Part shown: positions 56,277 to 64,000 of the stretch, one piece after another
How the letters are laid out: every line of letters starts with the position of its first letter
Position numbering within the stretch: position 1 is the stretch's first letter
Assembly: GCA_030789695.1 (NCBI GenBank)
Contig: CM061142.1
Location: 153,285,266-153,349,265 of the forward strand
Source: Scilla litardierei
Lineage: Eukaryota > Streptophyta > Magnoliopsida > Asparagales > Asparagaceae
DNA: 64,000 bases
Direction: 5' to 3'
Program-made: the position numbers and the translations under genes
Notes under the pieces: model-generated
What the model saw: the letters and a program-made list of their open reading frames with translations, nothing else
Told to the model about the DNA's origin: nothing
Database searches by the model: none

Positions 56277-56796
56277 ATTCCGAGATACTCACTATTCCAG
56301 AAACAAGCCAAGAGTGTGTTTGGGTGTGCCTAGTGGTACATTACATCTCAGTAACGACTGGGTCAAAGGCTGGTGGTTTAGATCTGATCACATAGTTTGA
56401 AGACCATACCACACACTTACCCCAACTTTGAGGAGACCGCATCCAAGACGACAAGACAAAGCGCACCTCTCCAGAGCTCTTTCGGATGTAGCACCGGCCT
56501 AATAATGGTGATATATGTAATTTATACAAACTTTGTCGGAATGTTGTAAATAGGAATGATGTAAAACGCCTAAGAGATCTGAAAGTCTAAGGGCTTGTAC
56601 AGATCAGGGGGGAGTTAGATGGAATTTGTACTCTTTTTCCGTAGTTATGGGTTTTCTCACATGGTTTTCCATAGCCAAGGTTTTAATGAGGCAAATCACA
56701 TTAACTCAGGATTCTGAATCATCCACCTCTTGTGATACTCATATGATGCTTAGAATCCGAAAGTATTCATGAGCAGAGTTCACACTTATGGCATGA
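56277..56796. other. Intergenic, nothing recognised
   Basis: No coding motif, RNA gene or clear repeat seen. Confidence 0.5.
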
Positions 56797-56960
56797 TAAG
56801 GGAGAGTGTTATGAATACATTATCTTATAGATAAGGAGTATCTTGTATAGATAAGGAGTTGGTATTCATTCAAAGATTGTATCTTATCCATGCATGTACT
56901 CTCACCATCCCTTATAAATAAAGATCAGGGGTCTCTCCTAGAAACCACATTCACAATAGG
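56797..56960 (+). mobile_element. LTR-like remnant of a small copia element
   Basis: ATAAGGGAGAG resembles a purine tract and abuts TGTTATGAATAC. A duplicated GATAAGGAGT word and a TATA box (CTTATAAATAAAG, 56920) follow, as in short copia LTRs. No second LTR or clear 3' end found. Confidence 0.45.
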
Positions 56961-57276
56961 ACCATAAAATTCGCTGTCCAATTAGATTGTATTTATGTGT
57001 TAACCAAAATGCCCCTGATGAGTTTTCTTCCTTTTTAACTTTTCTTTTTTATTTGGCCCGTTAAACTTAGGTTTAATGAGTAGCTTGGGTTCGATTAGCG
57101 CTGGAGGAGGACGGTGAGACTCAATACCCTCCCAAAGCTGTCTATCTTCCTTCTATCCTCCTCCTTCAAGCACAACATAGAAAAAGAATAGAAAAACAAT
57201 GTCAACAATAACAATGAGAATGAAGAAAAATAAGAAAGAGAAGAAGCAATAACAATAGAAGGGAGAAGAAGGTATT

Positions 57277-57278
<2 letters not shown>

Positions 57279-57315
<37 letters not shown>
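57279..57315. repeat. (CA)n microsatellite
   Basis: About 18 uninterrupted CA units. Confidence 0.95.
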
Positions 57316-57317
<2 letters not shown>

Positions 57318-57421
57318 GCTCCCTCTCCTCGCTGCTTGAGCCAGGTCCATAGCTATCTAAGCCCGGGACTCGAGCCCATGTTTGGTCTTCTTCCCTATTA
57401 GTCTTTTCTTTCAATTGCAGT

Positions 57422-57656
57422 GGGATGAGAATTTGCATGACCAAAAGCCCAATTGGGCTTGGATGAGAATTTGCATGCCCAAAAGTCCAATTGGGCTTTT
57501 GGGCATGCAAATTCTCATCCCTAGTGCAATTCACATTAATGAAGGATTTTTACATTAAGATGGGGATGTGGCATGCACATTCTCATTAAGATGGGGATGT
57601 GGCATGTCTAATTGGGAGCCCAATCGAACTTTCGGCATACCCATTCTCATCCCTAA
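57422..57656. mobile_element. MITE-like element with nested inverted repeat
   Basis: Starts GGGATGAGAATTTGCATG and ends CCATTCTCATCCCTA, inverted versions of one word. AATTGCA occurs on both outer sides (57414 and 57655) and could be a target duplication. Inside, 57461-57520 is a nearly perfect 60-bp inverted repeat, and a block of about 32 bp (AAGATGGGGATGTGGCATG) is duplicated at 57556 and 57587. Confidence 0.5.
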
Positions 57657-57957
57657 ATTGCACCAACCTAACTCAAGCCGGTCTCCTCCTTCACGGTGAA
57701 AAAGAGAAAAAGTTAGAGAGAGAGAGCATAAAAATGGCCAAAATTTTGGAAATGAAGTAGAGAGGAAGAAGTAACTCAGCGGTATTTTGATCATTGAACA
57801 AAATTTAACAGAAAGAGAAGATTTCACGGTCCAAATATATTAAGAAATAAAAAAACTCTTAATGAATTTTTTAAAAGAAACATTAATGATTTTTTGAGTT
57901 GTTAAAAAAAGGATCATGGGGTACTGTAAGATTCTCTGGCTTCTTCCAGTTCTATAG

Positions 57958-58028
57958 GAACTCAAAGTTAGGTGTTCGAGGGCAAGAGCAGTATCAGGAT
58001 GGGTGACCTCTTTGCTAGTCCTCGTGTT
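57958..58028 (+). ncRNA. 5S-rRNA-derived segment (Cassandra-like or SINE-like remnant)
   Basis: From GAACTC to CTCGTGTT the sequence follows the 3' half of plant 5S rRNA, including GGATGGGTGACCTC and GTCCTCGTGTT and the internal promoter box C region, with about 15 differences and two one-base gaps by eye. The 5' half is not recognisable. Cassandra TRIM elements and 5S-derived SINEs carry such sequence; a processed 5S pseudogene is the other option. I did not find Cassandra LTR ends. Confidence 0.6.
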
Positions 58029-58439
58029 TCCGCGACCCATATTCCCTCCCTCCTGCTGTGTGAGGTCGAGATTTCTTTACTGTTTTCCAACGAATAAAAA
58101 AGGACTATATAGTTGGTACAAAACCCCTTCACATTTGCCAAATAACAGTGGTCCAACGACATTTACCTCCACTTCTTAGTAGGGCCACCAGCACACCCTT
58201 AACCAACTCTCCGACGTATAAAAAAAAAAAACAAAACCTTCACATTTCTTCTACCTCTCCCCCATGAACGGTGGTTATTTGTGCTGATGTTGCTTTTATT
58301 GGTTATTAAACAACACTTTGGGTGGAAGAGAGAGAGCCTCATGCCCTCTATTTTTAATGGGTGAGTAAGTGGGTGGTGTTTTCTTTTCATTAATTTTTGA
58401 CGCTTCCCTTCCTCCTTTGAGTCTAACCTATAGAAAGAA

Positions 58440-59406
58440 CGAAAGAAAAGAAAGCGAAGAAGCAAAACGCGCCCCTCTCTCTCTCTCTCGCAATTTCTAA
58501 TCTCCACTACTTTTTCTTCGCTTCTCAATCTCTTTTTCTCTCTCTCAAAACCATTCACAGGGGGGCCAAAATCCTTCAAGGGGTAAGGCCTCGAGTGATT
58601 TTCTTTTTTTCTTTTTGAATTTTTTTTCCTAGCTCTCAGAGCTTGCACCCAATCTTTCTTTGTTCTTATTGGTTTTTTCTTGAATTTTCTTTGGGTTTCC
58701 CTTGCGTTGATGATTTACCTCGTTTTCCCCCCTTTATCATTTGATTCTTACATATTTTTTAACATTTATTTTGGCAAATATTTACACATCTAGTCCGGTT
58801 CCCTGTTGCAACCCATGAAAAATCGATGATCTCAAGCATGCAAGCTTTTGAGATCCCGTATCTGTTTTTCTTTTCACTTCAGAGAGCTAAGGATCTTTGA
58901 ATCCTGGTTCTTCGAGAATATTCCATGAGATCTCTTTAAGCTTCTGTCTCGTTCATTGTTTTTAGCCTATATTTCATGTTACGAGTTGTATCAAGATGCC
59001 CATCATCCTCTTTCTTCTTGTGATTTCTTCTGCATAAAATACCATGTTTTTGTATTAGGATCTCTACATGGTCTTAATTTAAAGGTTTCATATCTGATCA
59101 AACCCATGAAATGATACTGTTCATCATGGTTTTCACTGTGGTTCTTGTTATTTTCAGGCAGTAATATATCAGTCTGAAGGGAGCCCATGATTGAAAAAGG
59201 GGCTGGAGTGGTCTCATTCTCAGAGTCCAACTGAGTAGGTTTTTTTTTCCTTTGGTGGTTTTTTTTTTGTTGGAACTGTTTGGTGGCAGCCTCAAAATCT
59301 TTGGTTATGCTGGAGATTAAGCATAGGCCAAGTTGCAGTAGTAATACTAAAAAACTCTACAGTTGTGGACACAAGGGGAAAAGAAAGTTGGAGGTTTTTT
59401 CTTCAG
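58440..59406 (+). promoter_or_regulatory. 5' untranslated region of the HAP8-like gene, with likely intron and upstream reading frames
   Basis: A CT-rich tract (58474-58495, TCTCTCTCTCTCTC) looks like a plant start region. A good intron candidate runs 58583-59157 (G|GTAAGG ... TTATTTTCAG|GC). After it, ATG at 59187 opens a 15-codon frame ending at 59234. ATG at 59308 opens a 37-codon frame that overlaps the main start out of phase, ending at 59421. A second intron ending at 59406 (TTTTTTCTTCAG|ATG) would remove the latter. Confidence 0.5.
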
Positions 59407-62400
59407 ATGATATCCATTGAAGACTTTTCTTCTTCAGATCCCTCATGCTTTACTAAGCCATCAGATCTAGTTGGCTGCCATGATGCTCATCTTCCTAAGT
59501 TTTCCATAAGGTAACTGCCGGCTGCTTCCTTTCAAGTCTATAATTCTATGACGACGATGGGCTGGATCTTTTTGGGTATGATGTTTTGCAAAATAAAAGA
59601 TTTTTCAATCCCCAAATTGGGATATCTATATTCTGCTGGAAAAGTCATTACTTTGATGGATTTTTAATGGGTTCTTTCCATTTTCAGAAATGTTAACATG
59701 TGATATGATTTTTGTTTGATCACATCTACTTTGCTTGCTATTATGAATAAAAAAGAGCTGTGAAATTTTGTGCAGAGATTATGTTTTCAGAACCCGGAAC
59801 AAAGATATCAGAATCAACTGGCCGTTTCCTGAACAGCTTTTGCAGGTTTGCTTGGGTAATGGCATCCGAGATGTGTTGCCACCTTTTGAACATTCCAGCT
59901 CGGTAAGAGCTTGTTGCTTCAAGAAACAAGTAAACTCCGAGCAGCTGCCCAAGTGCTCCGAAAACAAGCAAATCACAGAGATTGGAGATGACGTGGATGC
60001 TCTACTCGTCGTGAGTTCTGATAATAGAAGGCGTAGCGATACTGAGGCCTGCGGGCTGGAGGACTTGGTATCTAGGCTGTCCATGGCTGCTGATACCATG
60101 GCTTCAAAGGTTTGCCCTGTTTGCAAGTCATTCTCATCCACCTCGAACACCACTTTAAACGCCCACATCGATCGATGCCTTTCGTCTGATCAGCCGAATG
60201 CGGATGATGCCAAATGTCCGAAAGTTAAGGTGAAACCAAGGAAGAAAAGGCTAATGGTGGATGTTTATGCCACTGCACCTCACTGCACTCTTGAGGAGCT
60301 TGATAAAAGGAATGGCACTAATTGGGCTACCGACTCGTCTCTGGTGGCACCTTGTGCTGATGCTAATGTAGAAACAAGAACAAAACTTTCAATATCGGAT
60401 ACTGTAATACGAGGGGATGTTGGAGACATTTATGTAGATTCGAATGGCATGAAGCTTCTTATTCTGTCTAAATTCAATGATCCCCCTCCATGTGTCTCAA
60501 GGAAGGCATTGAAGCTCAAGAGGAGTGGTTCAGTGTTTAAGGCTAGCAAGACTAGTTGTTTGTTTGCCAAGAAGGAGAGTTTTAAACCAAAGCGCTCAAG
60601 ATTTATAGAAGATCATCCGCAGAAGAAGAAGCTATGGGCGAAAACAAGATTTAGAGGCGAGGTATGTCTCTCTTTCATTAAATAAAAGTAATTTAGCCAG
60701 ATGCATCATCATCTATCCGAAGCAAGTTTTATTTGGTTCTACAAGAATGGAGCATAATATACTCTCCATTCTTCTTAGAAAATTAAAATTTTGAAAGTAT
60801 GCTCAGTATTTAGTAGAGTCGACCTTATACCATATGACATTTCTTTCAACTACTTCAATATTCATGGTCTCCTTCTATTTTATTCTTACTTAACTATGTA
60901 TAGCTTTTGAAAGTCTATATAGTGAACCTTATTACACTTGATGCTTTGCAACATGAAGTTATCTGGCATACGGCAGTTCGGCATCCCTTGCTTGTAATTT
61001 TGAATGGTGTTTTAACTTTGGTGATTCCTTCATTTGATATTTCATGATCAAATGTTTATGGCTATCCACTAGTTTTCGATATTGCCTGTCATGTATTGCT
61101 TCTGAGCCTTTGGTAATCATGTGGAAAAGATTCTGATGATGCAACCGCAGTGGTAGCACCTTCAATCACATATAGCTAAGCTTATCTTGATTTACTATAA
61201 AAGCCCATTTTGAATTTTTTGATTTTATCTGCAATGTATAATGTCTCAAGTGTAGATGATTAATTTCTTTAGTTATTCAATAACGTGGGGGATGTGTTTG
61301 CCTACTATTCGCAATTTTGTTTTTTTCAAACTTTATTAAATTAAATTGTTTATGGTATGCACAATTTGCAGCATAACACACAGAGTGTGATTGAATTGTT
61401 TTTATTATGCACAGATTGAGGCGGCAAGAGGAGGAGATAACAAAGTCGAATCTTATCAGGACAAAGAAGAATCAATATCACAGCTTTTGAGTGCTCAAGA
61501 ACCGGTTAAGGATAGTGAACTGACCACTTTAGGGCACTGGGTCTGCTCTAAGAGATCAGTTCTCTCGAGAAAACTCGATGGGAAGGATATTAGTAGAAGA
61601 TCAGAAAAGATGGCTGGTACAGCTAGGAAACTCTCTGTCAGGCTTACCCAGCCAGACTCTAGCAACTCTCCGAACTTGGGAACAATTTGCTCACGGAACT
61701 TCTCAAGAACATCGGAAGCCATGACCTCTTCTCCTAAGACAAAGAGAGAGAGTATCATCTCCGACACCAAGAAAGTAATGGACGGTGCAAAAATGAGCTC
61801 TCGTCAACCATCAAACTTAAATTCCAACACGTTGTCTTTGGTGGATGGTCACATGGCCAAGATATCAAGTCAAATTGAGGAGTCACGTCCTTCATTGAAG
61901 CCCAGAAGAAGCTCGATTTCAAATAAGATCATTCATTCTAAAAGAACATCGGTATCACTTGAAGCAAGTAATGTAGTGGAGAGTGAGGAATTTGGAACCT
62001 CCAAAAAGTTTCAGAAGCACAGATCATTAGCAGGGCATAGTAACTGGCGAGAAGGAAACAAGTACTCCGATGTTAAAGGAGGATGCAATGGTTCCAGTGA
62101 AGAATTTTCTCTTTTTTCTCTCAAGCCTAATGAAATGAACAAGGATTATCGGTCCAGTTTATCTGAGAATCAAGACAAAGGACGATTGAATACAAGGAGA
62201 AGTACTGACACCCTTGCCCCAGTTTCTGAAAACAATGTGGATCTGAGTCCCGAAGAATATGAGGGTTTGATCTCTAGAAATGAAAGTCTTATAGAATCAC
62301 TGTCTCAAAGATCAGCACATAATCAAGAAGTGCAAAACTGGAAGAATGCAATCGGCAATGACATCATTGGCCAAAACAGTGACTTAGCAGGTGAAGATGA

Positions 62401-63508
62401 AATACCAGCTGAACCGATGGTGTATGATGAAGATATTCAGACGGGCACTGCATTTGTTCAAGAACCCCATCCTTGTTTCACTAATCTTGAGGAACTGGGT
62501 CTTGGTAATAACCAAGAGAACTCATCAGCAAAATCTTTCAGAGTCATAAGCAATCAAGATCACAAGACAGTTGCTGATATGGAATCCTCTGGTTCTCCCA
62601 TGTCAACTTATACCTCGGCCATATGTTCCCCATCTCTTGAAGACGACATACTCAAGGGTTCGGGGACGGATCAATCTGCTGAACTGGCTGATCCCATGCA
62701 TGATAAATTGAGCTCTCATACAGTGAGAACAGATAAAAAAGTGAGATTGTTTCCACCATCGAGGGAGCCTTCATGTTCATGTAGCCAAAGCCTTTCACGC
62801 GAGTCTCAGATACCAAACAATGCTAGAAAAAAGATTTCTTCCGACTTGTTTGTAAAAACATCGACAATATCTGCCTTCCAGCCTTGCCAGAGTATGGAAT
62901 CACCTACTGAATCCGTTGTCACGATGGCTTCCCCAAAATCTTCTGCGAATGTACCAAGCTCATGCTCTAATGCTAGGATTCAAGCGGCATCGTATCCAAT
63001 CCTGAGGCTGATGGGTAAAAATCTTGTGGTGAACAAAGAGGAGGTATCGCAGCTTCCCGACGTTCTTCCTTGCAATGCAGACTACCCTCTGGGAGCGAAG
63101 TACGTCTCCTTTGGGCTTCCTAATAGCAGAAGCTTCAGTGACAACAGCTACAACCATTACCCGATGCAATCACCAGCAAGTAGCCAAGTTCAGTTGCAAT
63201 CTCACCAGAGAAGATCAGATAAAATCTCACAATGTGACATTGATTCTTCATATCTAGCTCGAGAGGTGACTGTGATCGATGATGATGACTCTCGCAATCC
63301 TGTGGCCAAGCCAAACAGAAGTTTCACTTCTTTGCCTCAAGATGTCCCTAATCCAAATCTTGTGGCGTCTCAGATGTTGTTCTCTTGCTTCCCTACGCAG
63401 GATCCTTACTCTCCAATGGCAGTGAACTTCCGTCAAGGTGCACATCCACAGGGTTCTTTCTTGTTTCCCTCACCTTCATCATTGTATTTTTCTTCAACTC
63501 AGAAATGA
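59407..63508 (+). CDS. HAP8: HAPLESS 8-like protein with UBZ4-type zinc finger, three coding exons
   Basis: Exons 59407-59510, 59776-60661 and 61415-63508, joined by GT-AG introns (donors AAG|GTAACT and GAG|GTATGT, acceptors GTGCAG and TGCACAG). Phases fit, giving about 1027 aa. Chosen start MISIEDFSSSDPSC; the first junction falls inside FSIRDYVFRTRNKDI, which I recall as conserved in Arabidopsis HAPLESS 8. A CCHC finger, CPVC...LNAHIDRC, uses C148, C151, H165 and C169 and fits the UBZ4 ubiquitin-binding pattern of Rad18-type proteins. A basic KPRKKR stretch near residue 190 may be a nuclear signal; TAPHCTLEELDKRNGTNWA follows. Exon 3 is Ser-rich and looks disordered, with RLMGKNLVV near the end. 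Arabidopsis HAP8 is a male-transmission locus of unclear chemistry; orthology and symbol are tentative. It looks intact and is the only host gene. Confidence 0.7.
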
Positions 63509-64000
63509 TTTCTTCACAAAATGTTGTGATGCTTAAACTTAGAGAAATATAATGTTAGGCAATGTTACACTGACTTTGGCCTTGAGGCTTTGGAAAAGAT
63601 GGCAAGAAATTAGAACCTAGCAACAAATCACACTGCTGGCATTTTGCATCAGACGAACGAACTGCTGAAACAAACTGTTCTGCTTTAGGTTATTCTGCTA
63701 TACAAGTTGGAATAATTCATGAATATTTTTGACTTGTTCCTGTCTAAATGGAACTAAAGTATCCTTAATGCACAGGTCAAAAACTATGCCTAGAATACTA
63801 AGTTATGTGCAAAATTTTTACCAATTTGTGTGAATAGTGCCATCTAATAGTGTGTAAGGTGGCATGTCCATTCTAATACTGTTCAGAGTCTAATTATGGG
63901 GCCCATGATTTGATTTTATGTTTAATAATACAAACCAATACATTGACCACATATTAAGGAATCCATATCAGTGTCCACTATGGCTCTCTCTAACTAGGAA
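63509..64000 (+). other. 3' flank of the HAP8-like gene
   Basis: AT-rich, with possible polyadenylation words (GAAATATAATG at 63544, GAATAATTC near 63709). No further gene seen to the window end. Confidence 0.5.

Noticed and set aside
56173..56529. Short frames on both strands beside the H border
   Set aside because: They start inside the H LTR or lack any recognisable motif, with no splice context.
57202..57534. Minus-strand frames with Cys-Val runs
   Set aside because: Translation of the CA microsatellite.
57910..57957. 5' half of the 5S rRNA sequence
   Set aside because: Similarity is too weak upstream of 57958 to extend the call.
59741..59971. Minus-strand frame over exon 2
   Set aside because: Antisense shadow of the HAP8-like exon.

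Overview
The window is nuclear DNA of a flowering plant. About 56 kb of LTR retrotransposons lie one inside another, followed by one spliced plant gene. The evidence is GT-AG introns, tRNA-iMet primer sites, Ty1/copia and chromodomain-bearing Ty3/gypsy domain orders, a 5S-rRNA-derived segment, and a gene resembling Arabidopsis HAPLESS 8. I cannot name the species.

Layout of the nest. The outermost element, H, is a minus-strand Ty1/copia element (1-56276). Its 3' half runs off the left edge of the window. Element A, a plus-strand copia-type element with almost no coding capacity (3045-43839, TSD TTATC), interrupts the gag of H. Inside A is a minus-strand, gag-only copia derivative, B, arranged as LTR-internal-LTR-internal-LTR fragment (8395-41226, near-TSD CAATT/CCATT). 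The gag of B is split by element C, a minus-strand copia element (12123-29042, TSD TTGAC). C is split just upstream of its zinc knuckle by element D, a plus-strand Ty3/gypsy chromovirus of Tekay/Del type (16554-26318, TSD CTTGG). That makes five layers, H>A>B>C>D, each boundary defined by TG...CA ends and a target duplication (the B duplication has one mismatch). Side branches are F, the 5' end of another copia element (33047-33688); an LTR-like fragment X (33689-34304); D', a truncated sister of D (34305-40473); and G, a nearly complete minus-strand sister of D inserted in the LTR of H (45743-55785, TSD ACTAG).

How the genes work. No retroelement here looks fully functional. D has many nonsense and frameshift lesions. 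D' keeps an open PR-RT-RNaseH-IN frame but has a broken gag and lost its 3' end. G is the youngest (its two LTRs differ at roughly a dozen positions by eye) but has one gag frameshift and one RT stop. The chromovirus copies share three unusual traits. Two short GT-AG introns interrupt gag/pol (one in D' because of truncation). A conserved acidic reading frame of 35-39 codons sits in the LTR. A dense array of ACCGAC-containing motifs lies directly upstream of the LTR TATA box. The copia LTRs of B and H carry their own array of a 10-bp palindrome, CAGTCGACTG, in the same relative position.

Right flank (56277-64000). After H come about 2.1 kb of intergenic DNA with an LTR-like remnant, a CA microsatellite, a MITE-like inverted repeat and a 5S-rRNA-derived segment. 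The one host gene follows on the plus strand (CDS 59407-63508, three coding exons, about 1027 aa). It has a UBZ4-like CCHC zinc finger and resembles HAPLESS 8.
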